Of a DNA stretch of 64,000 nt, positions 27,574 through 37,498 are shown one piece after another. Below the pieces are notes generated by a model. That model was not told the DNA's origin. It worked only from the letters and a program-made list of their open reading frames with translations, and searched no databases. The translations under genes and the position numbers were made by a program. Position 1 is the first letter of the stretch. Every line of letters starts with the position of its first letter. Origin of the DNA: Streptomyces antnestii (lineage in GTDB: Bacteria; Actinomycetota; Actinomycetes; Streptomycetales; Streptomycetaceae); contig NZ_RZYA01000014.1 of NCBI RefSeq assembly GCF_004005495.1, forward strand, positions 62,001 through 126,000, read 5' to 3'.

Positions 27574-28218
27574 ATGGGAGTAGTGCACGACGGCCAGGAC
27601 GGTCGCTACGAGCGTGCTCATCGCCCCGCACGATCCGAGGAGAAGTCGCCGGCGGACCGCCGGTCGGGGATCCGCCTGGCAGCGCTGCGACTGTTCGCGG
27701 AACAGGGCTACCGGTCCACGACCATGACAGACATCGGCGCCGCCGTCGGCATCCGCGGCCCGAGCCTGTACAAACACGTGGCCTCCAAGCATGAACTCTT
27801 GGCCGAGATCATGATCGGCACGATGGAGCAGCTCATCGCGGACAACATCGCGGCCGTCGGCGGCACAGACGATGTACGCGAACAGCTCCGCCGCTCGGTG
27901 GAGGCACACATCCGCTACCACGCACGCCATCGCCTCGAGGCATTCGTCGGCAACCGTGAGATCGGCAACCTGGAGCCGCCGGACCAGGAGCGTGTGCTCA
28001 GCAGCCGCAGCGACTACGAGCGCCGCTACCGCGAACTCATCGAACGGGGTGCGGCCGAAGGTGCCTTCGAGGTTCGGTCGGCCAGGATCGCCTCGTACTC
28101 GATCCTGGATATGGGCATCGGCGTGGCCAGCTGGTTCCACGAGGGTGGCGAGTCCTCCGTTGACCAACTCGCCTACCAGTACGGCGATATCGCCCTGCGC
28201 ATCGTGAATGCTTACTGA
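27574..28218 (+). CDS. TetR family regulator, local repressor of the divergent operon
   Basis: The 214-aa protein has the TetR DNA-binding domain from about residue 32 (RLAALRLFAEQGYRSTTMTDIGAAVGIRGPSLYKHVASKHELL) and a C-terminal region resembling the TetR_C_KstR2-like type (ILDMGIGVASWFHEGGESSVDQLAYQYGDIALRIV). That C-terminal pattern is common in regulators that sense CoA thioesters. GGAGGGG precedes ATG 27574. It is divergent from the ACAD-kinase-SDR operon, with two related palindromes in the 152-bp gap. Confidence 0.88.
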   Translation: MGVVHDGQDGRYERAHRPARSEEKSPADRRSGIRLAALRLFAEQGYRSTTMTDIGAAVGIRGPSLYKHVASKHELLAEIMIGTMEQLIADNIAAVGGTDDVREQLRRSVEAHIRYHARHRLEAFVGNREIGNLEPPDQERVLSSRSDYERRYRELIERGAAEGAFEVRSARIASYSILDMGIGVASWFHEGGESSVDQLAYQYGDIALRIVNAY

Positions 28219-28438
28219 TTTCCGATCGTGGTGTCGTGAGAGCCGGAGGGTATCGAACCTCGCGGGTGCAGCACTCCGGATGTCGTGAGGAATCGGCGAG
28301 GTTGTGGCCTGACAGCCGAGCGGGGGCGATTTCCGGCAAGCGAAGGGGTCTGCTGCACGATCGGGTGACTGACCTGCCCCACCTCTCAGGTTCCAGTTCT
28401 GGTGGCTAACTGACGGCCTTCACGAAAGGCTGCCCGAC

Positions 28439-28531
28439 ATGCCCCGCGCCTACCCCGCTGAGTTCCGCGCCCGCGCCATCGCGCTGGTGCGGAAACGGCA
28501 CAGGGTGGGCCGGCGAAGACTTCAGCGCTGA
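28439..28531 (+). pseudogene. Transposase N-terminal fragment (IS3-type OrfA-like)
   Basis: A 30-codon frame, MPRAYPAEFRARAIALVRKR, matches the start of HTH_Tnp_1-type OrfA proteins, then ends at a stop in unrelated sequence. No recombinase domain follows. It marks an old insertion between the TetR gene and the TrmB-LuxR regulator; the flanking 28219-28438 holds nothing else I recognise. Confidence 0.6.
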
Positions 28532-28632
28532 TGATCGTCCTGGCACAGACCGTCGGAGTGACTCGCGATCCCGCGAGTGAAGTCCGGAGAGACGGTGGCC
28601 CCCGTGATGGGGTACTGGTGAAAGAGAACGTT

Positions 28633-29691
28633 TCAGGACGGGTTCGTGTCCACCCAGTCAGAGACGGCCACGTGCCAGCCGAGTTGAAAGCGGGTTGCCG
28701 CGCCGACCGTATCCATCAGATGGTGCAGTCTCCGCTGGACCGTGCGGTGGCTCATGTCGAGTTGGCGGGCGATGGCTGCGTCGGTGAGTCCGATGTGGAG
28801 CAGGGCGATGATCTTCCGGTCGATCGGTTCGAGTTGACCGGAGCGGGGTTTGTTCTCAGCTGCGGTCTGGTCGAGGCCATCGGTACGCAACTGCCAACCC
28901 ATCGCGAAGTACAGTTCGAACATCGAGATCAGGGTGGTGAGCAGGTTGCTGCGGTGCACCACCAGTGCCACGGGTTCTCCGGCCGCGTCCCGTTCGCGGT
29001 CGAGCGGCAGCACGGCGATGTCGTCGTCGGCGATGAGCAGCTTGGTGGGCACCTTGTCGGTGACGGAGATCTGCTGCCCATGCGCTGCCGCCTGTGCGAG
29101 GGAGCGAGCGGCCGCGGGATCCTCCAGCCAGGCGCGTTCCAAGACGGTGCGTATGGTCAGCCCTCGGAGCATCATGTCGCGTTCCACCTCATCCAGGTTG
29201 TCCTGGTAGGTGATGACGCTGGTTGCCTGCGTGGCCGGGATCATCCCTCGGACTTCGCTCCGCGCGTCCCGTTGCATCGCGACCAGCCAGCGCCGGATCG
29301 CGGCAGCTCCGGACAGGACCTCGACGATTGCCTCGGAGGTATGGGACTGTGCGGCGCGGTGCCGGTCGGCCAGCTCGGTGACGAGATGCTCGACCCGGTG
29401 CAGGGCGGCGCGCCGGGATTCCAGCAGGGGACCTAGCGCAAGGGTCGGCGGCGAGGCACGGTAGCGCACACCGTCCGTGTCCTGTTCGGCGCTGGCCAGC
29501 CCGCGATCGACCAGAGTCGACAGGATGCGCTCAACCGCCTCGCCGTTCCCGAGATGCGGGGCCAGGGCTGCCGGATCGCTGCCAGGACGGTCGATGAGGA
29601 GGCGGTAGAGGGCGTCCTGCTCGGCGTCGATACCGAGCAGGGTCAGCAGTGAAGGCTCCGCCATCTTCGGTTGCGGGACCGGCTCCGCCAC
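28633..29691 (-). CDS. TrmB/LuxR-type two-domain transcriptional regulator
   Basis: The 352-aa protein has an N-terminal winged-helix TrmB-like domain (LLTLLGIDAEQDALYRLLIDRPG, VERILSTLVDRGLA), a central sensor-like region, and a C-terminal LuxR HTH (LEPIDRKIIALLHIGLTDAAIARQLDMSHRTVQRRLHHLM). Start GTG 29691 follows GGGGA; ATG 29664 is possible. It is divergent from the giant secreted peptidase gene, a neighbourhood that recurs in streptomycetes, so control of that gene is likely. No direct evidence for an effector. Confidence 0.82.
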   Translation of the reverse strand: MAEPVPQPKMAEPSLLTLLGIDAEQDALYRLLIDRPGSDPAALAPHLGNGEAVERILSTLVDRGLASAEQDTDGVRYRASPPTLALGPLLESRRAALHRVEHLVTELADRHRAAQSHTSEAIVEVLSGAAAIRRWLVAMQRDARSEVRGMIPATQATSVITYQDNLDEVERDMMLRGLTIRTVLERAWLEDPAAARSLAQAAAHGQQISVTDKVPTKLLIADDDIAVLPLDRERDAAGEPVALVVHRSNLLTTLISMFELYFAMGWQLRTDGLDQTAAENKPRSGQLEPIDRKIIALLHIGLTDAAIARQLDMSHRTVQRRLHHLMDTVGAATRFQLGWHVAVSDWVDTNPS

Positions 29692-30001
29692 AGTCCCCAC
29701 TCCCTCAGTCGATCTTCCACGCGTGATCACATTAGCGGAATGTGCCGTGTTGTCCAATGAGTTGGCACACAAGCCCACCACACCCGGGCACCCCGCGGCC
29801 TGTGGACCGTGCACGCGTGCACTGGCGACATCCAACACTCCCTCCCTGGCGCATTTATGACAGGGCGTAAATGCGACCTCTCTACCTTCTTGCTGGTGGG
29901 CTCTTTATCAAGATGAACTTGAACGGCGAACGAAGGCGTCCGCCGTCGACCAGCGAGCACGCCTGCGGTCGACTCCAGGCACGTTGCAGAGGAGTCACAC
30001 G

Positions 30002-33000
30002 TTGCAAGCCGCCAGAACGTTCAGAGGTCCGGACCGAGGGCGAAATCCCTCACGTCTGGCCGTTGTCGCCTCCGCCGCACTGGCGATCGTGGGTGCCGCG
30101 CTGCCCCTCGCTGCGACTGCGGGAGCGCAGCCGCTCAGTGCAGCGTCGAGGGATGCCACACCCCCCGTCGCGCAAGTGTGCAGCACTCCCAAGCCCGGTG
30201 ACGTCGCCTGCTTCGCGATGCGCCGCACCGATGTCCCCGGCACCAAGGGGGTCCAGCCGGACGCGGCCACACCCAGCGGCTGGGGCGCCTCGGATCTGCA
30301 GAGCGCCTACAACCTGCCGGGCGACGGGGGCGGCGGCAGGACGATAGCCATCGTAGACGCGTACGACGATCCCGCGGCCGAGGCTGACCTGGCCATCTAC
30401 CGAGCGCAGTACGGCCTGCCGGCGTGCACCACGGCCAACGGCTGCTTCCACAAGGTCGACCAGCGAGGCGGTACCAACTACCCGGGGGCCGACTCGAACT
30501 GGGCCGGCGAGATCTCGCTCGATCTCGACATGGTCTCCGCAGCCGCGCCCGATGCTCACATCCTGCTGGTCGAGGCCGACTCCGCCAACTTCGACGACAT
30601 GGGAGCCGCGGTCGACGAGGCCGTCGCCCTGGGCGCCCAGTACGTGTCCAACTCCTACGGCAGCGGGTACACCAGCACGCCGGGCAGCGGCGAGGACCCC
30701 TCCGAGACCACTGCCTTCGACGCCCACTACAACCATCCGGGCGTCGCGATGGTCGCCTCTTCCGGGGACGCCTCCTACGGCGTCTCCTATCCTGCGGCGT
30801 CGCAGTACGTCACCGCTGTCGGTGGCACCTCACTGCAGAAGGACACCACCCAGACGCGCGGCTGGTCGGAGTCGGTGTGGCACAACGGCACCGGCGGCAC
30901 GGGGTCAGGCTGCTCGATGTACGAGCCCAAGCCGGCGTTCCAGGGCGACACCGGCTGTGCCATGCGGTCGGTTGCCGACGTCTCCGCGGTCGCCGACCCG
31001 GCCACAGGTGTCTCGGTGTACCAGAGCTACGGCGGCAGCGGCTGGGCCGTGTACGGCGGTACGAGTGCCTCCTCGCCGATCATCGCGGGTGTGTACGCTG
31101 CGGCCGGCGCACCGGCCACGGGCAGCTACCCCAATGCGTACCCGTACCTCAACGTGTCGGCCCTCAACGACGTGACCAGCGGGTCCAACGGCTCCTGCTC
31201 ACCGAGCTACCTGTGCAACGCCGGGACCGGCTACGACGGCCCGACCGGTCTGGGCACCCCCAACGGCCTCGCAGCCTTCCGCAGCGGCCCGCATGGTGAG
31301 ATCGGCGGCACCGTCACCGACGCCTCAGGTGCTGCGCTGGCCGGGGCCACCATCGCCGCGGGCGACTACCGTGCCACCACGGATGCCAAGGGCCACTACT
31401 CACTCACAGTCAAACCCGGCACCTACGACCTGACCGCCTCCGCCTACGGATACGCCAGCAAGACGACCAGCGCAGTCGCGGTCGAGGATGGCGGGTCGGT
31501 CACCGAGACCTTTGCGCTGGATGCGGTGGCCCGCCGGACCGTCACCGGCAAGGTGACCGACGGTTCCGGCCACGGATGGCCGCTGTACGCGTCGATCACC
31601 GTCGACGGCATGCCCGGTGGACCGGTCTACACCGACCCCTACACCGGCGCCTACAAACTCCAACTCCCTGTGGGCAGCAGTTACACGCTGAAGGTCGCCG
31701 CGCAATACCCCGGCTACCAGGCGGTGAGCAAGGACGTCAAATCCGGGGATGACGCGCAGACCGTGAACTTCGCCGTTCCGGTGAACCCCGATCAGGGCAC
31801 GGCGGTCGGCTACAAGCTGAAGCGTACGGGCACGGCCGAGACGTTCGACTCCACCACCTCCGCTCCGCAGGGCTGGAGCGTAGTCAATGCCGACGGCACC
31901 TACGGCGGATGGGACTTCTCCGACACCCGCGGACGCAAGAACCACACCGGAGGCAGCGGAGCCTTCGCCATGGTCGACAGCGACTACTACGGTCAGGGCA
32001 AGCACCAGGACAGCTCGCTGATCACCCCGGTGTACGACTTCACCGACGACTCCGCGCCCTATATCTCCTTCGACACCGAGTTCCACAACGCAAACCAGAC
32101 CGGCAGCGTGGACATCACCACCGACGGCGGTGCCACCTGGACCCCGGTGTGGACCCGCACCACCTCACTGACCGGTCCGGCCCATGTGGAGATTCCGCTC
32201 ACCAGTTACGCCGGCGCATCGGCCGTCCAGCTGCGGTTCCACTACGTCGCCACGTGGGGCTGGTGGTGGCAGGTGGACGACATCGCCGTCGGCAACCGGA
32301 ACTACGTCCCGGTGACCGGCGGCCTGGTGGCGGGTACCGTCACCGACGCCAACACCGGTGACGGCGTGGTCGGCGCCACTGTCACGAACGCCGACGCTCC
32401 CGAGCAGTCGGCCATGACCGCCGCCACCCCGGACGACCCGGCGCTCGGCGACGGCTTCTACTGGATGTTCTCCGACACCGTCGGACAACACTCCTTCAAG
32501 GCGGACAAGAACAAGTACACGTCCGACAGCAAGGCCGTACAGGTGGCGGCGGACAGCACCACCGAGAGCGACTACGCCGTCAAGGCCGGCCGGCTCACCA
32601 TCACCCCGGCTTCCGTCGACACAACCCTCGCCTGGGGTGCCACCGGCACCCAGCAGCTGACCGTGAAGAACACCGGAGGAGCCCCCGCCACCTTCAACCT
32701 CAACAAGGGCAGCGGAGACTTCCAGATCCAGGCCACCCGAGGCGCAGCCCGGCAACTGGTCAAGGGCAGCTACTCGCCGCTGCGGGCCCCTAAGTCCGCC
32801 ACCGGCGCAACAGCCGCCCCCGCAGCCGCCGGTGACGCCTGGCAACCCGTCGCCGACCTGCCGGTGCCCCTCCAGGACACTGCGGTCGCGTCGGACAACG
32901 GCAAGCTCTACACCGCCTTCGGCTCCACCGGCAGCCAGGACAGCACCGCCCTGTACACCTACGATTCCACTTCGGGCTCCTGGTCCACGCTGGCCCCGTC

Positions 33001-34171
33001 GACCGACACCCGTGACGCCCCGGCTGCAGGCTTCATCGATGGCAAGCTCTACGCCGTCGGCGGCTGGAGCTCCAGCAGCGCGCCCGACACCAAACTGGAG
33101 ATCTACAACCCGTCATCCGACAGCTGGACCACCGGCGCCTCCGCTCCCAAGGCCTACGCCGGTTCGGGCCACGCGGTCCTGAACGGCAAGCTCTACGTGA
33201 TCGGCGGCTGCGCCGCCTCCAGTTGCGGCACCACGGACGCCTACGCCTATGACGCGTCCACCAACAGCTGGTCGCAGATCGCCTCCTACCCCGAGCCCGT
33301 CTCCTGGAGCGCCTGCGGAGGTATCCACGACCTGCTCTACTGCGCCGGCGGTTCGACCAACAACGGCACCACCAAGCACGCCTACGTCTACGACCCCTCC
33401 TCCGACAGCTGGTCCCCGATCGCCGACCTGCCCACCGACTTGTGGGGCTCGGCCTACACCGCCGCGAACGGCCTGCTCCTCACCAGCGGCGGCGTCGTCA
33501 ACGGCAGCACTGCCCTCACCAACCAGGGCTTCGCCTTCGACCCGGCGGCCGGTACCTGGAGCGCACTGCCCAACGCCAACACCGCGCTCTACCGCGGCGG
33601 CGGAGCCCCGGGCTTCTACACTGTCGGCGGCAACTCCGGCGCCGGGCGGGACCCGGTCGCAACCGTCCAGGAGCTGCCCGGCTACGACCAAGCAGGTTCG
33701 ACGGCGACCTGGCTCTCCCTCGGGACAAAGCAGGCCACCCTCGCACCGGGGGCCAGCACAACCGTGGTGGTCACCCTGGACGCCTCTGCCGCCGAGATCA
33801 GCCAACCCGGCACATACAGCACCAAGCTGAGCATGAGCACCGACACCCCCTACCGCATCCCTGCAATCCCGGTGACAATGCACGTCAACCCGCCCAAGAC
33901 CTGGGGCAAGTACACCGGCACCGTCCTCGGCTCCGACGGCAAGGGCGACACCGTGCCCCTCGCCGGAGCCACCATCCAGATCAACGGCAAGGCGGCAAGC
34001 TACACCCTCAAAACCGGCAAGGACGGCAGCTACGCCCTGTGGCTGGACGTCCACAACAGCCCGCTCACCGTGATCGTGGCCAAGGAGGGCTACCAGCCCA
34101 CCACCACCACGGTGAAGATCGCGAAGGGAGCGACGACCACCGGCGACTTCACGCTCAAGAAGACGCCCTGA
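30002..34171 (+). CDS. Secreted S53 (sedolisin-type) peptidase with CarboxypepD_reg and Kelch repeats
   Basis: The 1389-aa protein probably starts at TTG 30002, because AGAGGAG lies seven bases upstream and no ATG/GTG fits. A signal peptide occupies about residues 1-43. The peptidase domain (about 65-430) keeps the sedolisin residues: Glu170 and Asp174 (GEISLDLD), oxyanion Asp256 (SSGDAS), Ser355 (GGTSASSP) and the C-terminal Ca site (NDVTSGSNG ... GYDGPTGLG). Then come two CarboxypepD_reg-like beta domains (about 432-600), a MAM/immune-inhibitor-A-like domain (about 615-765), a third beta domain, five or six Kelch repeats (about 935-1235) and a last CarboxypepD_reg domain. The large pro-domain of kumamolisins is missing. 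It should act outside the cell on protein; no sorting signal was seen. Confidence 0.88.
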   Translation: MQAARTFRGPDRGRNPSRLAVVASAALAIVGAALPLAATAGAQPLSAASRDATPPVAQVCSTPKPGDVACFAMRRTDVPGTKGVQPDAATPSGWGASDLQSAYNLPGDGGGGRTIAIVDAYDDPAAEADLAIYRAQYGLPACTTANGCFHKVDQRGGTNYPGADSNWAGEISLDLDMVSAAAPDAHILLVEADSANFDDMGAAVDEAVALGAQYVSNSYGSGYTSTPGSGEDPSETTAFDAHYNHPGVAMVASSGDASYGVSYPAASQYVTAVGGTSLQKDTTQTRGWSESVWHNGTGGTGSGCSMYEPKPAFQGDTGCAMRSVADVSAVADPATGVSVYQSYGGSGWAVYGGTSASSPIIAGVYAAAGAPATGSYPNAYPYLNVSALNDVTSGSNGSCSPSYLCNAGTGYDGPTGLGTPNGLAAFRSGPHGEIGGTVTDASGAALAGATIAAGDYRATTDAKGHYSLTVKPGTYDLTASAYGYASKTTSAVAVEDGGSVTETFALDAVARRTVTGKVTDGSGHGWPLYASITVDGMPGGPVYTDPYTGAYKLQLPVGSSYTLKVAAQYPGYQAVSKDVKSGDDAQTVNFAVPVNPDQGTAVGYKLKRTGTAETFDSTTSAPQGWSVVNADGTYGGWDFSDTRGRKNHTGGSGAFAMVDSDYYGQGKHQDSSLITPVYDFTDDSAPYISFDTEFHNANQTGSVDITTDGGATWTPVWTRTTSLTGPAHVEIPLTSYAGASAVQLRFHYVATWGWWWQVDDIAVGNRNYVPVTGGLVAGTVTDANTGDGVVGATVTNADAPEQSAMTAATPDDPALGDGFYWMFSDTVGQHSFKADKNKYTSDSKAVQVAADSTTESDYAVKAGRLTITPASVDTTLAWGATGTQQLTVKNTGGAPATFNLNKGSGDFQIQATRGAARQLVKGSYSPLRAPKSATGATAAPAAAGDAWQPVADLPVPLQDTAVASDNGKLYTAFGSTGSQDSTALYTYDSTSGSWSTLAPSTDTRDAPAAGFIDGKLYAVGGWSSSSAPDTKLEIYNPSSDSWTTGASAPKAYAGSGHAVLNGKLYVIGGCAASSCGTTDAYAYDASTNSWSQIASYPEPVSWSACGGIHDLLYCAGGSTNNGTTKHAYVYDPSSDSWSPIADLPTDLWGSAYTAANGLLLTSGGVVNGSTALTNQGFAFDPAAGTWSALPNANTALYRGGGAPGFYTVGGNSGAGRDPVATVQELPGYDQAGSTATWLSLGTKQATLAPGASTTVVVTLDASAAEISQPGTYSTKLSMSTDTPYRIPAIPVTMHVNPPKTWGKYTGTVLGSDGKGDTVPLAGATIQINGKAASYTLKTGKDGSYALWLDVHNSPLTVIVAKEGYQPTTTTVKIAKGATTTGDFTLKKTP

Positions 34172-34209
34172 CCACCTGTTCCGCGAATTACAGCATCATC
34201 CTGTCCCAC

Positions 34210-34245
34210 CCCGTGCGGGCCGGTCTATCGATCGGCCCGCACGGG
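34210..34245 (+). terminator. Hairpin terminator after the S53 peptidase
   Basis: 13-bp arms (34210-34222, 34233-34245) with a 10-nt loop lie 38 bp after the stop codon. Nothing recognisable lies between here and the transposase remnant at 34410. Confidence 0.75.
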
Positions 34246-34409
34246 CGCGCGTAGTTGAACCGTTCCGGTGCCTTCGGAAGGGACACCGCGAACGCCGTCC
34301 CTCCGGTCGCGACACCCTGTGCGTGCCGAAAACTCTGTCACCCTGTGCGACCTGCGTGTATTCGTGGATGAAGCCGCCGAGGCGGTCGCGCCGGATGACA
34401 CACGATTGG

Positions 34410-35128
34410 TCATCGGTGGCGGGCGGTTCGGGCGTGCCGACACCGTCGGGGCTTCGTTGTTCGAGTGAGTGATCGGTGCGGCCGGTGTTTGTTGTGGTGG
34501 TCGGCGTACTGGTCGATGACGAGACGCAGGTGGCGCTTTGCGGTGATGAGGATGCGGTCGGTGGCCTCGCGGCGGCATGATCCGACCCAGCGCTCGGCGA
34601 TCGCGTTCATCCGGGGCACGCCGGGCAGGATCGGCACCACTCGGGCGCCGACGGCGGTGAAGACCGCGTCGAAGCCCCGGTTGAAGTAGCCGGCGTTGTC
34701 ATGGATCAGGTACCGGATGCCGTCGATGCGTGTGTCGTCCAGGCTCATCAGCAGGTTGCGGGGCCTGCTGCGTGGCTCATGCGGCGGTGACGCTGCGGGT
34801 GATGCCGGCGATGTGCACCCGCCGGGAGTCACAGGACGAACAAGTGCCGTAAAGAGGCATTGTCCACGTGGAAGACATCGACGGCGAGGATTCCCTGGGC
34901 CTGGGCGGTCAGGAACTTCGCCCAGGAGCGGTCGGCGCGCCGGGGCGCCGGGTCGACGCCGGTCCGCTGCAAGATCTCCCAGACGGTGGAGACGGCTACC
35001 TTCCAGCCCAGGTTGATCAGTTCGCCATGGATCCGGCGATATCCCCAACCGTCGTTTTCGCGGGCCAGGCGCAGCACCAGAGCACGTGGTGCCTCGGGCT
35101 TTCGATCCCGGAGAAGACCGACAGCCAA
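34410..35128 (-). pseudogene. Frameshifted integrase-core (rve) transposase
   Basis: Two frames must be joined. The first half (from 35128) reads ENDGWGYRRIHGELINLGWKVAVSTVWEIL ... PRRADRSWAKFLTAQAQGILAVDVFHVD. The second, from about 34770, reads DGIRYLIHDNAGYFNRGFDAVF ... RMNAIAERWVGSCRREATDRILI ... HHNKHRPHRSL. Between them LRHLFVL runs into a stop where the typical family continues with an IEVGTRRVHIAG-like strand, so bases are missing near 34790-34830. The N-terminal HTH is also absent. Inactive. Confidence 0.8.
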
Positions 35129-35329
35129 GCCGCCCGCCTGCGCAAGGGCTCACGCGGCGGACGGCCACCCGGTTTCGATGAGGACCGCTACAAGAAACGC
35201 AACACCGTCGAACGGGCGATCAACCGCATGAAACAGTCCCGGGCGATTGCCACGCGCTACGACAAACGCGGCTACGTCTTCCTCGGCACCGCCACTGTCG
35301 CCGCCATCGTCATCTGGCGGCGCACCTGA
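35100..35329 (+). pseudogene. IS5-family transposase C-terminal fragment
   Basis: The translation SIPEKTDSQAARLRKGSRGGRPPGFDEDRYKKRNTVERAINRMKQSRAIATRYDKR is the C-terminal third of an IS5-type DDE transposase, including the NTVERxxNRxK region that carries the catalytic Glu. The upstream part is replaced by the rve-type remnant on the other strand. The fragment ends with VIWRRT and a stop. Confidence 0.8.
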
Positions 35330-35343
35330 ATACCGAAGAAGAA

Positions 35344-35739
35344 CTACTCACCTATCAACTCCGCCAGTAGATCGGGGTCGCCTACCAGCGGCGCAAGCAG
35401 GCTCTCCACATAGCTACGGCGGGCCGCCGGTTCCATGGCTGTGACGGCTTCAGCGTGGTCCCGCAGATGTCGTCGAACCCTATCCAGGACCTCCTCGTGC
35501 CCGCGCGCGTCTCGCCAAGACTCCCACCTCGCGGCCTGTTGGGGTTCAGCCCGCATCAACGCCTCAAGGATCGCGTGCTGCGCGGCCGCGAGATGAGAGC
35601 TGCCGAAGAAGACGTCGTCGGGACCGTCGAACTTCCCGTTCATCACCATGCGATGCAGGGCCTTCAGATGCCACAACGAGCTGAAAGTCACCGAGACGGA
35701 ATCATCTGCCACACCGAGATCATGACGCACCAGGCTCAA
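35344..35739 (-). CDS. Hypothetical protein
   Basis: This is an open frame of about 131 codons (VSVTFSSLWHLKALHRMVMNGKFDGPDDVFFGSSHLAAAQHAILEALMRAEPQQAARWESW). The composition looks protein-like with several predicted helices, but it has no ATG: TTG 35739 or GTG 35730 would be the start, and no clear Shine-Dalgarno precedes either. I do not recognise a family. It lies between an IS5 remnant and the depolymerase gene and could itself be the 3' part of a broken gene. Confidence 0.4.
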   Translation of the reverse strand: MSLVRHDLGVADDSVSVTFSSLWHLKALHRMVMNGKFDGPDDVFFGSSHLAAAQHAILEALMRAEPQQAARWESWRDARGHEEVLDRVRRHLRDHAEAVTAMEPAARRSYVESLLAPLVGDPDLLAELIGE

Positions 35740-35992
35740 GACAGGCGCCGCAGGGCCGATACATGATCGGCCGGACAGGTCCTAGTTCAACGGCCTTTCG
35801 GGCATCGGTCCTTCACTCCAAGGCGGGGCCGGCGGCGCTGGAGCCCAGACCGGCAGACTCGGCTGGTGCGGCGGCGCCCGGAGGTGCGTGCCTGCTGAGC
35901 ACGCCGCAGTTCGCCCCCATCACAGGACAGGTGACGACGTGCGGCGGCGGCCTCACCCGGTGAAGGTGAAGCCGCCTCAGCGGATGGGTCCG

Positions 35993-37498
35993 TCAGGACG
36001 GGCAGCCGGAATCGGCGATCACGAAACTGCCGGGCGAGGTCTCTTCCAGGGTGTGGGTGACGTAGACGTTGTACAGGCCCATGTTCTGGTTGGAGCCGTT
36101 GGCGTAGACGTAGCCGAGGCTCTGGTGGGCACGTCCGGCGGCGACCTGGTTGTAGTTGTTGTCGGTGTAGCAGTGGTGGGTGGCACCGGTCGTGGTCGCC
36201 TGCGCCCCGGTGGAGGACGCGCCCACGGCCCCGGAGCCGTCCACGGCGGCCACGGTGTAGCTGTACGTCGTGCCGGGGGCGAGCCCGGTGTCGGTGAACG
36301 ACGTCGAGGAAGGCGAGCCGACCTGGGTGCCGCCGCGGTAGACGCGGTAGGAGGCCGCACCGTCGACGGCGTTCCAGGACAGGGACGCCGAGGTGTCGGT
36401 GGTGGCGGTGACGGTGAGCCCGGTCGGGGCGGGCAGGGAACCGCCGCCGTCGGTGGCGTCGAGTCCCCAGGAGTGTCCGATCCAGTACGAGGCACAGATG
36501 TTCATGTCCGGCAGGTACTGGCTGGCCGTGCCGCACTGGGTGGCCCCGGTGCCGGGATCGACCGGCTGGCCGTGGGACATGCCCGTGATGCTGTACGACT
36601 CGACGACGGCGCGGCCCGAAGCGTCCTGGTAGACCTTGTGCGGGAAACCCTGCACCGTGTCGCTCACGTCGGCCGTGGTGTCGGTGCCGTGGACGTTGGT
36701 CCACTGCTCCACGAGTTCGGTCATGTTCATCGGCGCGACAGTGGTGTCCTGGGAGCCCTGCCACACCGCCACCGTCGGGTAGGGGCCGCTGTAGCCGGGG
36801 TCGGCCGCGCGCACCTTGTCGCCCCACTGCTGCGCGGTGAGGTTGCTGCCGGGGTTCATACAGCTCAGAGCTTCGGTGGTGGAACGGGCGCAGTCGAAGG
36901 GAAGGCCGGCGGCCACTGCCGCGCCGGAGAAGACGTCCGGGTAGGAGGCCGCCATGACCGCGGTCATCGCCCCGCCCGCGGACAGGCCGGTGACGTAGAC
37001 ACGTGAGGGATCGGTCCCGTAGTCGGCCGCGGTCTTGTCGACCATCTGCTTGATGGACAAGGCCTCGCCCTGACCGCGCGAGAAGTCGGACGACTGGAAC
37101 CAGTTGAAGCATGAGTTGGCGTTGTTGGCGCTCTTCTGCTGGGGCAGCACCAGCGCGAAGCCCCAGGCATCGGCCCACTTGGTCCAGCCGGTCTCGTCGT
37201 CGAACGCCGAGGCCGACTGGGTGCAGCCGTGCATGGCGACCACGAGGGGGCGCCCGGACGGCAACCCGTCGGGGACATAGCGGAACATCTGCAGGCTGCC
37301 GGGGTTGGAGCCGAAGCTCGTCACCTCCTGCAGGGAGGCGGCTTGCGCGGGGGCAGGGGACAGCAACCCGAGGATCAGGGCGACCGCGGACAGCACCAGC
37401 GCGACCGCGGACGCGGAGCGCGACCGACGTCCGCGGTCGGCAGGCCGCAGCACGCGTCGGAAGCCGCGCCGCGAGGAGTGGGGGGAAGCAGGATGCAT
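35993..37498 (-). CDS. Secreted PHB-depolymerase-family esterase with FN3 and C-terminal binding domain
   Basis: The 501-aa protein has a long Sec signal peptide (Arg-rich n-region, then VALVLSAVALILGLLSPAPAQAA, cleavage near residue 53). The alpha/beta-hydrolase domain carries the oxyanion motif MHGCTQ before the lipase box GLSAGG, the type 1 order for extracellular PHA depolymerases, plus a late His in GMSHGQPV. A fibronectin-III linker (APTGLTVTATTDTSASLSWN) leads to a Cys-flanked C-terminal domain (HHCYTDNNYNQVAAGRAHQSLGYVYA ... SGCPS), likely substrate binding. It should hydrolyse extracellular PHB or related polyesters. GGTGG precedes ATG 37498. Confidence 0.88.
   Translation of the reverse strand: MHPASPHSSRRGFRRVLRPADRGRRSRSASAVALVLSAVALILGLLSPAPAQAASLQEVTSFGSNPGSLQMFRYVPDGLPSGRPLVVAMHGCTQSASAFDDETGWTKWADAWGFALVLPQQKSANNANSCFNWFQSSDFSRGQGEALSIKQMVDKTAADYGTDPSRVYVTGLSAGGAMTAVMAASYPDVFSGAAVAAGLPFDCARSTTEALSCMNPGSNLTAQQWGDKVRAADPGYSGPYPTVAVWQGSQDTTVAPMNMTELVEQWTNVHGTDTTADVSDTVQGFPHKVYQDASGRAVVESYSITGMSHGQPVDPGTGATQCGTASQYLPDMNICASYWIGHSWGLDATDGGGSLPAPTGLTVTATTDTSASLSWNAVDGAASYRVYRGGTQVGSPSSTSFTDTGLAPGTTYSYTVAAVDGSGAVGASSTGAQATTTGATHHCYTDNNYNQVAAGRAHQSLGYVYANGSNQNMGLYNVYVTHTLEETSPGSFVIADSGCPS

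Noticed and set aside
28245..28275. GGTATCGAACC-like stretch resembling the T-arm of a tRNA on the minus strand
   Set aside because: The flanking bases do not form a 5-bp T-stem, and no anticodon or acceptor stem could be built.
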